From positions 62,001 through 126,000 of the forward strand of contig NZ_MTQP01000060.1 in NCBI RefSeq assembly GCF_001984175.1: a stretch of DNA of 64,000 nt. The letters run 5' to 3'. The position numbers and the translations under genes were made by a program. Position 1 is the first letter of the stretch; every line of letters begins with the position of its first letter. Positions 9,168 to 18,118 of this stretch are shown here, in pieces. The notes under the pieces are model-generated. The model did not search any database. It worked only from the letters and a program-made list of their open reading frames with translations, and was not told the DNA's origin. This DNA is from Saccharothrix sp. ALI-22-I. GTDB lineage: Bacteria > Actinomycetota > Actinomycetes > Mycobacteriales > Pseudonocardiaceae.

Positions 9168-11096
9168 GTGCGGCTGGCGTCTGTCGGCGCTCGTAATTTC
9201 CGCTCGCTCCGCGCGGTGTGCGTGCCGTTGCGTGAGCACTTGACGGTCGTTATCGGTGAGAACAACGGGGGCAAGTCAAACCTGCTGGATGTGATCCGGC
9301 TGGTCACGGACCCACTCGACGGTCGTCGTGACCGGTTCTGGGATGTCGATGACGTCTCCCGCATGCCTGATGCCGCAACCGCGGAGTTGGTGGCGACTTA
9401 TAGGTCGACCGATCGGGAGCAGTTGGGCACGTACAGCCAGGGTGTCCTCGCCGATATGTCGTCGGTCAGGTACCAGGTGACGTACTCGCCACCGGTTGGT
9501 ACTGAGACACGAGGCAAGGTCACGTGGATCGCCGGGCAGGGCACGTCGAGCGACCGCGACCCCGAGCCGGAGGCGCGTGAACGGCTTCGGCACGTCTACC
9601 TGCCGCCGTTGCGCGATGCTCAGCGCGAGTTGAACTCGGGGTCGGGCAACAGGCTGCGCATCATCCTCCGCTACCTCCTCGCGGAGAAGAACGTCAGCGA
9701 GGACGAGTTCGTCGCGACCGTCAAGGACAAGATGAAGGCGATCCGGGAGGACGACGTACTGAACGATCTTCAACGCGCCGTGCGGGCGCCACTCGCCGAT
9801 GTCTCGGCCGGGGCGAGTCCACAGGACGCCGACGTCGCGTTCGCCGACCCGGACCTGCTGTCGATCGCGCGGTCACTGCGCATCCGGATGAATGACCGCG
9901 GGCTGGATCCTCGGGACATCGCCGGCTCCGGATTGGGTTACGCCAACCTGCTGTTCATCGCGACGGTCGTGGCGGAACTGCGCGCGTCGCGCGATCAGGA
10001 CCTCACGGTATTCCTCGTTGAGGAGCCCGAGGCGCACCTGCACCCCCAGTTGCAGACACTGCTGCTTGAGTACCTGCGTGATGCGGCCGAAGCGTCCAAC
10101 ACGCGAACCGACACCCACGGGTACGCCGGACGGATCCAGGTCATCGTGACGACGCATTCGCCACTCGTGGCGGCCTCGACCGATGTCGCCGACCTCGTGG
10201 TACTCAAGCGTCACATGCTGTTGCGCGAGGACCAGCATGAGACCGTCGTCGAGAGAAGTGATGCGATGACGACTGTACCGGCGTCGGGCGTGGCCGCTGC
10301 GGCCGATCGCTTCAGTCTTTACGAGACGAAGGCGATCCCGCTGGCGGCGTTGGATCTGCGAGGCGGCGAGGGGAAGATCAAGCGTTACCTGGACGCCACG
10401 CGCAGCGCGATGTTGTTCGGGCCTCGGATCATCTTGGTGGAAGGGGTCGCCGAGGCGGTCCTGCTCCCCGCCTTCGCACGCCGTGTGCTTCACCGTCCTC
10501 CGACGACTCCGTTGTTCCACAGCCAGAACGAGCAGGCCAGCGAATCACCGGAGCAGCGCGCGGAACGGAGGCAGCGGGCCGCGTGGGCGCGTTTCGTCGG
10601 CACGACGCTCGTGGCGATCGACGGTGTGGACTTCGAGCCGTACATCCGCGTTCTGCTGTCTCCGCACGACGGCGGACGGGTCGCCGAACGGGTCGCGATC
10701 GTCACGGACGAAGACCCGAACGCCCCGGGCGATCGCGCAGAGTCACTGAGGGCATTGGCCGCAGAACTTGGTGCGTCGGACCGGCTTGAGGTCTTCGTGG
10801 GCCGTCCGACACTGGAACCCGAGCTGCTTCGAGCGGGAGCCGACAACGATGCCGTGCTCAAGGGAGCGTATCTGCGGCAACGACCGCGGGCAGGCGAAAA
10901 GGACTGGACCCGGATCGACGACGCCCAGGACAGTCCCGCGAGGATCGCCGCGTTCCAACAGGAGTTCGCCGAGCACAGGCTTCGCAAAGGCGACTTCGCC
11001 CAAGATGTGGCTGAGCTGAGCACTACAAGGCCGGACTTCGTGGTTCCCTTGTACCTCGAATCGGCGATTACGTGGATCGCCGAGGCCGACGCATGA
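9168..11096 (+). CDS. gajA: Gabija-like OLD-family ATPase/nuclease (GajA-like)
   Basis: This 642-residue class 2 OLD protein has an N-terminal ABC-type ATPase: Walker A GENNGGKS at residues 30-37, a signature region DIAGSGLGYANLLF, and Walker B FLVEEPEAHLHP near 280, followed by a TTHSP switch motif. The C-terminal Toprim domain has the catalytic Glu in ILVEGVAEAVLLPAF (about 421) and the acidic TDEDPN motif near 510. GajA-type enzymes nick or cleave DNA under nucleotide control and act with the GajB helicase against phage. The GTG at 9168 has a near-perfect AAGGAGGT. The next gene is a UvrD-type helicase coupled by ATGA, the hallmark of Gabija and class 2 OLD loci. GajA is usually nearer 580 residues. 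Confidence 0.88.
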   Translation: MRLASVGARNFRSLRAVCVPLREHLTVVIGENNGGKSNLLDVIRLVTDPLDGRRDRFWDVDDVSRMPDAATAELVATYRSTDREQLGTYSQGVLADMSSVRYQVTYSPPVGTETRGKVTWIAGQGTSSDRDPEPEARERLRHVYLPPLRDAQRELNSGSGNRLRIILRYLLAEKNVSEDEFVATVKDKMKAIREDDVLNDLQRAVRAPLADVSAGASPQDADVAFADPDLLSIARSLRIRMNDRGLDPRDIAGSGLGYANLLFIATVVAELRASRDQDLTVFLVEEPEAHLHPQLQTLLLEYLRDAAEASNTRTDTHGYAGRIQVIVTTHSPLVAASTDVADLVVLKRHMLLREDQHETVVERSDAMTTVPASGVAAAADRFSLYETKAIPLAALDLRGGEGKIKRYLDATRSAMLFGPRIILVEGVAEAVLLPAFARRVLHRPPTTPLFHSQNEQASESPEQRAERRQRAAWARFVGTTLVAIDGVDFEPYIRVLLSPHDGGRVAERVAIVTDEDPNAPGDRAESLRALAAELGASDRLEVFVGRPTLEPELLRAGADNDAVLKGAYLRQRPRAGEKDWTRIDDAQDSPARIAAFQQEFAEHRLRKGDFAQDVAELSTTRPDFVVPLYLESAITWIAEADA

Positions 11097-12894
11097 CCGA
11101 CATCGACCGTAGACGATCGACAGCTGTGGCGCTGCAACGACGTGCTGTCGATCAGCCGGCGCCGCTCTACCTCCAGGCATGTCCCGGCGCCGGCAAGACC
11201 AGGGTGATCGTGGAACGGCACATTGTCGGTGGGCGTCCCTCAGGACGCTCAGGCCGGGCGCTCGTATCGTTCACCAACGTCGCGTGCGACGAGATCCATC
11301 AGCGGTGCCGCGCAGCCGGATACCCGGATCTGTTGGCGTTTCCGAACTTTGTCGGCACGATCGACACGTTCATCTGGCGCTACCTCGTCCGACCGTTCAT
11401 CCCGCAAGACCGGCACCGGCACCGCATTGACTCGTGGGATCGCATCAACGCCACGATCACGGTCCAGGGCAGCCGCGAGTATCGGATACGGCTGAGCGAC
11501 TTCCAGTTCCACCGAAACTCGCCCGGTGGAGACTGCGAGGCGCGACTGCAACGGACTACCCGCAACTATGCGATGTTCAAGGCCCTCGAACTCGAGAGTC
11601 TCATCCGCCACGCGGAAGAGGCTGCGGTCGAGGCCCGCGACAACTTCGGCAAACAGGGATATGTCACCGGCCACGAGATCCGAATCCTGGCCCTCCACGC
11701 CTTGAGGAGCCATGGCCCCACGATGGCCACGATGCTGCGCGGGCGGTTCGACGAGCTGATCGTCGACGAGGCGCAGGACTGCTCCAACTTGGATCTGGCG
11801 ATCCTCGGGCAACTCCGGGATGCGGGTCTGCCGCTGGTCTTCGTCTGCGACCCGGACCAGGCGATCTACGAATTCCGAGGTGCCCGTCCAGGGGAAGTCC
11901 GCGCCTTCGGAGCTACGCTGGGAACACGGATCGATCTGACGGGGAACTGGCGCAGCAGCAGCGCTGTCTGTGGACTCGCGGCGAGCCTCCGACCAGCCGA
12001 CTCCGACCGGGAAGTCGATGATCCGATCGGAACTCACCACGACGAACCGGCAGGCATCCTGTTGCTGCGCACCAAAAAAACCGATGTCGAACGGGCTCTC
12101 GCGATCTTCACGACATATGCAGACCGCATGGGGATACCCATCGAGAGCCGACTTGTCCTCGCGCACGCGGGCGGGAAACTGCCGAAAAGGCCGCATCCGC
12201 AAGTGGTCCTCCCAGTGCCGCCGACCCTGTGCGGATCGCTTGGGCAGCATGCATCCTCGCAGTCCCGCATCACACGCGCCGCCAGCGTGAACGGGCCTAC
12301 GAGATGTTGGAACGAGCCCTCCTGCGTTACTGGTACGCCGGTACCGACGGGCGCAGCGTTGCGGCCATCTGCGACGAACTGGGGATCGAGAAGACGGCAC
12401 TGCGCGCCGCCGCCGCACGGCTTGCGTCTGCACTACCCGACGTGGACGAAGGGACATTCGGGCACTGGTGTGCTGAGGCCAACAAGGCACTCAAGCGCCA
12501 CCCGCCGCAACCGGGGATCGCGCGAGAGGGCCAAGAGGGCATCCTCCGCGCCACTGGCAAAGCGAGGGAAGGCACTGCTCGGCAGGCCGGGGGAGTCTTG
12601 ACCGACGCGGAGGGCGGCCTTCGGGCTTCGGTGATTCATCAGGTCAAGGGCGAGGAGACCGATGCGGTCCTTGTCATCGTTCCGTCAGATGCGCGCACCG
12701 ATGCGTTGGTCGACGCGTGGGTCTCTGGTGAGCATCACCCACACATCGCGGAGAGCCTTCGAGTGCTCTACGTTGCCGCTACTCGCGCTCGCCGTCTCCT
12801 TGCGTTCGCGCTACCGGACGAGGCGTACGACAGGATCGCAGATCTGCTGAAGAACAAAGGAATCCCTGTCGACTTCGAGCACTCTGGGAGGTGA
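11093..12894 (+). pseudogene. gajB: Gabija-like UvrD/PcrA-type helicase (GajB-like), interrupted by one frameshift
   Basis: All superfamily 1A helicase motifs are present but in two frames. Frame one (from the ATG at 11093) has ACPGAGKT (residues 29-36), VDEAQDCSNLD, CDPDQAIYEFRGA and the NWRSSS motif. Frame two (ending 12894) has HQVKGEETDAV (motif V) and LYVAATRARRLL (motif VI). The switch falls near 12168-12175 in the run GCGGGCGGG: frame one reads LVLAHAG and the family-like continuation RETAEKAA is in the other frame. Restoring one base there would give a protein of about 600 residues. Frame one alone would end at 12601 without motifs V-VI and should be inactive. Either this is a real 1-nt deletion or a sequencing error in a G-rich run. 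Confidence 0.85.
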
Positions 12895-13234
12895 CACGAG
12901 CGACGTGCAGGGAGCGGCGATGACGGGGAGTCAAGGCGCCTGGGCCGAAGCGGCGCCGAGAGAGCGAGGCGGGAGTGTAGGCGGCGGGTGTACCAGGCCA
13001 AGAGAATCGAACACTTGTTCGTGCGGATGTGCAAGTCCTCGGAGATCCCGCCCACCGTCGCTGGCCACAGACTCGTCAGTGCCGCGCTCGACCGGCTGTG
13101 TTCGGCGCGTTGACAAGATGGCCTGCTTTGGTCATGTTGCTGCTCAACCGTGGTGCGACACGAGGTGCGTCGTGGCCGACGCCGCGCGACGTCGCAGATG
13201 AAGGGGCTGCGCTGCCGATAGGAGACAATCAACC
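12895..13234. other. Intergenic region with a short protein-like remnant
   Basis: No full gene is visible. A short open frame at 12988-13113 (GTG start, 41 codons, containing VYQAKRIEHLFVR and a tail VSAALDRLCSAR) reads like the C-terminal end of a larger protein, but nothing supports it upstream. The last 20 bp carry a TAGGAGA Shine-Dalgarno for the next gene. Confidence 0.35.
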
Positions 13235-14392
13235 GTGGACTCCCGCTTCGCCGAGGCCGACTACCAATTGCTCTGGCCGCGCTCACTGTTCGTGCAGGAA
13301 GCGTCCAAGCTGCTCAACAAGCGTGACCTCAACGACTGGGACGATCGCTGCGAGCTGCTCCTGGAGGACGCGTTCGTCGGTGGCGTGAGCGGCGGACCGC
13401 TGAGCGAGTTCCGCGAGGTTTCAGGTATCCACGACCCTTGGGGCAAGCAGTCGGACGGGGCGCTGGCGAAGCTGAGCCCGCGGCAGAACTTCCTACGCGA
13501 CCTGATGCGCAGCGCAGACCATTTGAGGGAGGATGCCTCGCATCGCAAGCCGTACTGGTCACAGCGCAAGAACGGAACGAGGGCCGAGCTCGCACGTCAA
13601 GCTGCAACCGCACGTGACTTCGCCGAACTGATCGGAGAGCTGGACGTCAAGGGGTACTTCGAGAAGCGGTTCGAGAAGGACTGTGTCGACTCGCCCAGCG
13701 GCATCGACCCGTCCAGGGTCATCGAGCGTGCGATCGGGGCAGGCGATCTCTGGCCTCTCAGGGCTGACCGGTTGGTCGACGACCTGGACCTGTTCTGCGA
13801 CGTGATCGAGGTCCTGCACGACCTGGTGGCGCGGCCGACCGATCGGTCGCACCACTCTTACAACGGATGTGGGTGGCACCACAGCGACTTCTCCATCGAG
13901 TCCGGTCGGATCGTCTACCGGTGGTGCGTCAACAAACTCCTGGAGAGGAGCGACCTCGGTCTCCGTCTGGCCGGCCAGGGCGACGACACCGGCCGCATGG
14001 TGACGACGACTGGGGACACGCGAAGCGAACTCGTCGACGCGCTTGTGGTCGCCGATGCCAGTGACACCGGCGACCAGATTCGTCATGCGGTCGCCCTGTT
14101 CCGGGCGCGCGGTGCCGACAGGCACCAGAAGCGGTCAGCTGTGGTCGTTCTCGCTCGGGTCCTGGAGAGCCGACGAAACCTCCTCCGGGCCGAGCTGCTG
14201 AGCAAGGACGAGGACGCCTTGTTCATGATCGCGAACAAGTTCGACATCCGACATCAGAACGAGTCCCAGAAGTCCGACTACGACGAGGCCTTCCTTGACT
14301 GGATGTTCTGGTGGTACTTGGCGACGATCGAACTGACGGACCGCCTCGCTCCCCGTGGCCAGCCTGCCACGCAACCGTCTGAGCGAGCTTGA
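13235..14392 (+). CDS. Unrecognised protein in the defence island
   Basis: This 385-residue soluble protein has no signal peptide and no membrane segment. The GTG at 13235 has a TAGGAGA about 10 bp upstream. Residues 185-225 are His/Trp-rich (RPTDRSHHSYNG, GWHHSDFS). The C-terminus is an amphipathic, aromatic-rich region with a conserved-looking NKFDIRHQN motif followed by LDWMFWWYLATIELTDRL. This arrangement recalls C-terminal helical regions of abortive-infection or HEPN-like effectors, but I cannot show a canonical RX4-6H in the right place, so that remains a guess. It follows the Gabija-like pair in the same direction after a 340-bp gap and could be an independent one-gene defence locus. 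Confidence 0.7.
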   Translation: MDSRFAEADYQLLWPRSLFVQEASKLLNKRDLNDWDDRCELLLEDAFVGGVSGGPLSEFREVSGIHDPWGKQSDGALAKLSPRQNFLRDLMRSADHLREDASHRKPYWSQRKNGTRAELARQAATARDFAELIGELDVKGYFEKRFEKDCVDSPSGIDPSRVIERAIGAGDLWPLRADRLVDDLDLFCDVIEVLHDLVARPTDRSHHSYNGCGWHHSDFSIESGRIVYRWCVNKLLERSDLGLRLAGQGDDTGRMVTTTGDTRSELVDALVVADASDTGDQIRHAVALFRARGADRHQKRSAVVVLARVLESRRNLLRAELLSKDEDALFMIANKFDIRHQNESQKSDYDEAFLDWMFWWYLATIELTDRLAPRGQPATQPSERA

Positions 14393-14595
14393 CGTTTGGC
14401 GGACATCTGAGATCAAGGGGCACGAGCCTCCGGAAGGGTGTCCCATCATGGAATTTGGGCAGCAAGAAGCCTGGGCCTCGGAGTTTGATGATGCCGGCTG
14501 GTCATCAGCAGCCAGGCGGCGTGCAGCGTCTGCACAGGACACAGCGGGTTCCGAGTCGCGGATTGCCGGAGTTGTCGATGGTGTCCTTGCCCTGG

Positions 14596-15894
14596 TCAGG
14601 CGGATGTGTCATTGGCTGCGGTGTCATGGTCGGTGCTGAGTAGGTCGGTGAGTTGTTCGACGGCCCAGTCGGAGAGGGTGACGGCGGTGGTGTCGGGTTC
14701 GCCGCGGGCGCGCAGCGTGGAGCGTTCGGTGAGGATGGCGTGGGTGAGCCAGCGCAGGGTGTCGTCGTCCAGCGTGTCGGGGCTGTGGACGGTGACGTCG
14801 GCAAAGTGGGTCGCGTCGGCGAATGTCTCCGCCACGGCCTCGGGAAGAGTGCCTTGTCGTGCGGCGTTGTGGATCGCTCGTCGAGTGAGAGTTTCGTAGT
14901 GTCCCGAGCCCCACCAGTCGCCGACGGATTCGGTGCGGGAGCCGTGGAGGCTGAGCAGGATCAGTGCGGCTTGTGGTCCGAGTTCGTCGTCCAGGCGTTG
15001 CCACAGGTCGATCTGGGTGCGGATCGAGGCGAGGATGGGAGGCCACCCCTCTTCGAACAGGTCGGTGAGGGCACGGCCGTCGGCCAGGCGTCGGCGGGGA
15101 AGCGTCAGGGCGAGGCGTACGGCGGGCCAGTCGACACCTTCGAGGTGTACGTGGGGCAGGACTGCTCGGGTGGCGGCGATGTTGGCGCGTGCCATGGTGA
15201 GGTCGTCGACCTTGTGATGCCAGTCCTCGACCTCGGTTTCCCTGCGCCAGCACCACTCGGCGATGCCGCGTGCGGCCGCGGACGGGACGGGTGCGGGGAC
15301 GATCAGAGGGTATGCCCGCATCCCGGAGGCGAGCCGCCAAGAGGCGTCCTCGCCGAGCAAGGCGAGCACCTCGCCCGCGTCGTCGCGGCCGCGATGCCGT
15401 TCGGCCACGTCGTACAGGTGGTCGGCCATGAGCAGCAGGACGAGGTCGGCGCGGAGGGAGCTGGAGGGGTCGGGTACGCGGATCCTGGTCGTGTCCAGTA
15501 GCCCCGCGGCGGCGAAGGCGCGCCGTACGGTCTCGGCGCGGGCGGCCTGCGAGGACTCGCCCGACAGATCGAGGGCCAGTTCGGTGTCGAGCGGGAACAG
15601 GGGAGGCAGGCTCCCGGTGGTCCAGTCGCGGCCGTCGGTCGGATCCAGCACGACCAGTTCCTGCTGCGCGGGGGTCCATGACACGAGCACGTGGAAGCCG
15701 GACCGCTCCAGTTCCGCGGTGACTTCCGCGACCCGGGGCGATTCCTCACCCAGGGCCTCGTCGTCGTACCACTCGTCGCTGTTGACCTCCGACCAACCGG
15801 CCCGCGTCAATGGGGCGACCAGGCGGCGCAGTAACTGCCGCCCCTCCGCCTCCCCGGACAGGAGGGGCACATCCGGCGTAGTCGAGGAAACCAT
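14596..15894 (-). CDS. Unrecognised protein with an upstream palindromic operator
   Basis: The 432-residue protein starts at the ATG at 15894, preceded on the minus strand by GGAGGG at a good distance. Upstream in-frame codons look non-coding. It is acidic and Trp/Leu-rich with no signal peptide or membrane helix. Features are an N-terminal region with DEWYDDEALGEESPR, a central ADLVLLLMADHLYDVAERH and a C-terminal LHGSRTESVGDWWGSGHYE. I recognise no family. It is monocistronic and convergent with the preceding unknown gene. About 170 bp upstream lies a 20-nt palindromic site found once more in this window, upstream of the second SMC-type operon, suggesting shared regulation. Confidence 0.7.
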   Translation of the reverse strand: MVSSTTPDVPLLSGEAEGRQLLRRLVAPLTRAGWSEVNSDEWYDDEALGEESPRVAEVTAELERSGFHVLVSWTPAQQELVVLDPTDGRDWTTGSLPPLFPLDTELALDLSGESSQAARAETVRRAFAAAGLLDTTRIRVPDPSSSLRADLVLLLMADHLYDVAERHRGRDDAGEVLALLGEDASWRLASGMRAYPLIVPAPVPSAAARGIAEWCWRRETEVEDWHHKVDDLTMARANIAATRAVLPHVHLEGVDWPAVRLALTLPRRRLADGRALTDLFEEGWPPILASIRTQIDLWQRLDDELGPQAALILLSLHGSRTESVGDWWGSGHYETLTRRAIHNAARQGTLPEAVAETFADATHFADVTVHSPDTLDDDTLRWLTHAILTERSTLRARGEPDTTAVTLSDWAVEQLTDLLSTDHDTAANDTSA

Positions 15895-16060
15895 CGCACA
15901 CCCTCCGCGTACCCGATCACGGTCAGCGGACGCAGCGTATCGGCGGCCCGGGCGGCGGCAAACCACCGTGAAGGTCGCCGGTCGAACCGACAGTGGCTTG
16001 TTCGTGGCGTTCCTCGTGGCCTTGGGGTTGCACGCGCGGTGCTCCTCGCGATCGGCTTCA

Positions 16061-16080
16061 CTCGATCGTGTGACGATCGG
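16061..16080. promoter_or_regulatory. Palindromic 20-nt site (copy 1), probable operator
   Basis: CTCGATCGTGTGACGATCGG contains the perfect inverted repeat CGATCGT-GTG-ACGATCG. The identical 20-mer occurs at 38146-38165. Further similarity in the same order surrounds both copies (GGCTTGTTCGT about 65-85 bp to the left and a TGCGG.AGGT.GTTGCC-like block just to the right). Both copies lie 170-220 bp upstream of a gene start in unrelated loci. It sits in the 15895-16234 gap, which has no gene. Confidence 0.6.
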
Positions 16081-16234
16081 ATCCTGCGGCAGGTAGTTGC
16101 CCTGGCGCTGCGGGGGGCCGACCAACTTCGGCTCTTCCTCCGTCGAGGTGGACGGACCGTCGATCCGGGCACGTGGCGGATCGACGGTCCGGTGACTGCC
16201 GGTCAGTCTGCGGAAGGCCTCGCAAGGCTTCCTT

Positions 16235-16678
16235 CTACGGGCCTGAACCGGAAAGGCCGGTAATTCGATCGGTCGGTTCCGCGAGTAGCGCGGTGAGTGC
16301 TCTGATCGGGTAGACGATCAATAGTTGTCGTTGCGGTGCGCCGAGGAGCACGACGGTGTCACCGATGCGGATGCCGGTCAGGTCGCGGAGGCCTGCGGGG
16401 ATGAGCACTTGGTGGCGGGTGTCGATCCGGTGTGGGCTGTCGGGGTCGAGTCCGATGGTGATCGCGTGGCCGCGTAGTCGTGCCGTGGTGGCCTGTCCTG
16501 GGCGCCAGTCCAGGGCGTGGAGCAGTTTGCGTGCCGGGGCCCTGCCGGAGTGGTCGACGATTCCGGTGCTCAGCAGCAGTTCGGTGTCGTCGAGTTTCGG
16601 TGTGGCGTCGATTGTGGTCAGTGGTGGTGGCGGTTGGGGTGTGGGTGGGCTGAACAGTGGTGTGGGGCGTTCGGTCAT
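16235..16678 (-). CDS. AbrB/SpoVT-like protein paired with an integrase
   Basis: The 147-residue protein has a Pro-rich N-terminus (MTERPTPLFSPP) and a C-terminal AbrB-like swapped-hairpin region (TRHQVLIPAGLRDLTGIRIGD, then VVLLGAPQRQLLIVYP). Such domains bind DNA as transition-state-type regulators or antitoxin-like factors. The start at 16678 overlaps the integrase stop by 4 bp (ATGA), so the two are co-translated. A clear paralogue of the same length and N-terminus is found alone at 27732-28175. Its likely job is control of the integrase or of the element; this is inferred from the coupling. Confidence 0.75.
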   Translation of the reverse strand: MTERPTPLFSPPTPQPPPPLTTIDATPKLDDTELLLSTGIVDHSGRAPARKLLHALDWRPGQATTARLRGHAITIGLDPDSPHRIDTRHQVLIPAGLRDLTGIRIGDTVVLLGAPQRQLLIVYPIRALTALLAEPTDRITGLSGSGP

Positions 16679-17736
16679 GGTTGTGGGGTGAGGATGGGGA
16701 AGGCGGGGAGGCCGCCTGCGGGTGGTGGTGTGGTGGCGAGGGGGTGGGGTTCGCCGGTGTAGGCGGCGAGTGCGGTGGCGAGGTCGGCGAGGGTGGGTTT
16801 GGTGTAGACGGCGGTGGTGTCGTCGCTGCGGGGGTGGGTGTGGCCTGCGTAGCCGCGGGCGATGGCGGGGCCGTAGTGGCGTTCGACCCAGGTGAGTGTG
16901 GTGTGGCGGAGCCAGTGGGTGGAGATGTTGCGTGCGGTGACCCAGGGGAGTCGGTCGCCGAGGCGTTGCCAGAGGCGGTCGTAGCGGCGGTGGTTGATCG
17001 GGTCGCCGTTGTTGTAGCGCAGCAGGGGTTCGGGGGTGGGTTTGCCGTTGCCGCGGTGGTGGCGGTGGGCCAGCAGGGATGCGATCAGGGTCGGGCTGGC
17101 GGGTTGCCAGCGGACGGTGTCGTTCTTCTCGCGGAGCTGGATCAGGCAGGTGGTGGGTTCGATGTCGTCCTCGCGGAGGGCGAGTGCGCCGCCGCGTCGG
17201 CAGGCGGTTTCGAGGTGGAGTCGGAACAGCAGGGTGTCGAGCACGGTGTCGCGTCCACTGATGGTGACCGCGTCGGCCAGCCCGGTGACTTCGGCGGCGC
17301 TGAGGGATTGGCGGGTGGTGGGGCGGCGTCGGGGTTTGGCGAGCTTCGCGGCGGGGTTGTGGTGGGGTGGCAGGAGGTTGTCGTTGATGGCGCGGGCGTA
17401 GATGGCGCGCATGGCGGACAGGAAGTGTTCGGCGACGGAGTGGCCGCCGCGGTCGTTGCGCCGGACACGGCGGTTGGCGACCAGCAGTCGCATGAGGGCC
17501 TCGATCTCCGAGACGGTGACCTCGTCGAGGCGCTTGTCGCCGAAGGTCTCGGTGATGCGGGTCCAGTAGGTGCCGTAGGTGCGTTTGGCACCGGCCCCCG
17601 ACGCCGCGATGACATGGGGGACGTAGTCGCGGAAGGTGGGCAGGCTTGTGGGGACCCACATCAGGTCCTCGGGGCTGAGACCGAGCTGGGTCAGCAGCAG
17701 GCGGGCGGCTTGCACGGTCTTGGGGTCAGTGCTCAA
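16675..17736 (-). CDS. Tyrosine recombinase / integrase
   Basis: This phage-type tyrosine recombinase of about 353 residues has an N-terminal SAM-like core-binding region (residues 20-120, VAEHFLSAMRAIYARAI) and the catalytic domain. Catalytic landmarks are ETACRRGGALAL (first Arg), THWLRHTTLTW (HxxR) and YAGHTHPRSDDTTAVYT (His and the nucleophile Tyr). I chose the TTG at 17736 because GTGAGGACCTC lies just upstream and the sequence beyond is a divergent promoter region. It is transcribed with the AbrB-like gene and diverges from an XRE regulator. The catalytic residues look complete, so the module could be an active small integrative element, though I find no convincing att sites. Confidence 0.85.
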   Translation of the reverse strand: MSTDPKTVQAARLLLTQLGLSPEDLMWVPTSLPTFRDYVPHVIAASGAGAKRTYGTYWTRITETFGDKRLDEVTVSEIEALMRLLVANRRVRRNDRGGHSVAEHFLSAMRAIYARAINDNLLPPHHNPAAKLAKPRRRPTTRQSLSAAEVTGLADAVTISGRDTVLDTLLFRLHLETACRRGGALALREDDIEPTTCLIQLREKNDTVRWQPASPTLIASLLAHRHHRGNGKPTPEPLLRYNNGDPINHRRYDRLWQRLGDRLPWVTARNISTHWLRHTTLTWVERHYGPAIARGYAGHTHPRSDDTTAVYTKPTLADLATALAAYTGEPHPLATTPPPAGGLPAFPILTPQP

Positions 17737-17821
17737 GAGGTCCTCACGTCGGTGGTACTTGGCTGGAGTCCGGGGCGCTGAACAGCGGTTTCGATCTTGC
17801 TCGGCGCCGGGGCGGCAAGTT

Positions 17822-17864
17822 GTACCATCGTTGGTACGGACTCGCACGGCGACGCGTACCAACG
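17822..17864. promoter_or_regulatory. Operator palindromes between integrase and XRE regulator
   Basis: The divergent intergenic region has a perfect inverted repeat GTACCA-TCGT-TGGTAC at 17822-17837. There is also a larger arrangement in which CGTTGGTACG (17829-17838) faces its exact complement CGTACCAACG (17855-17864). Three GTACCA half-sites just before the XRE start at 17873 are what an autoregulatory XRE dimer would bind, repressing both directions. Confidence 0.65.
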
Positions 17865-17872
17865 TTGCCCCC

Positions 17873-18118
17873 GTGCCTGCGTCGCCGGTCCACCCGCTTC
17901 TCACGGAGAACCGCGCGCGATTCGGTCACCGCCTCGCCGCCCTGCGACAGGGTCGCGAGTGGACACAGGAACAACTGGCAGAGGCCAGCGGATTCGACCG
18001 CAAGACCATCAACCGCATCGAGAACGGCCGGCACTCACCGAGCCTCGACCGCGTCTTCGTTCTCGCCGACGCGCTCGGCGTCCAGCCGCTCGAACTGTTC
18101 CGCTGGCCGGAGTCCTGA
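17873..18118 (+). CDS. XRE-family regulator (81 aa)
   Basis: This small helix-turn-helix protein starts at GTG 17873 (VPASPVHPLL) and consists almost only of an XRE domain: RLAALRQGREWTQEQLAEAS, then FDRKTINRIENGRHSPSLDR and a VFVLADALGV closing helix. There is no room for a Shine-Dalgarno beside the operators, so translation may be leaderless. It diverges from the integrase operon and probably represses it. A 36-bp fragment closely similar to its 3' end occurs at 27688-27723 beside the orphan AbrB-like gene, implying that a second copy of this module once existed. Confidence 0.8.
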   Translation: MPASPVHPLLTENRARFGHRLAALRQGREWTQEQLAEASGFDRKTINRIENGRHSPSLDRVFVLADALGVQPLELFRWPES

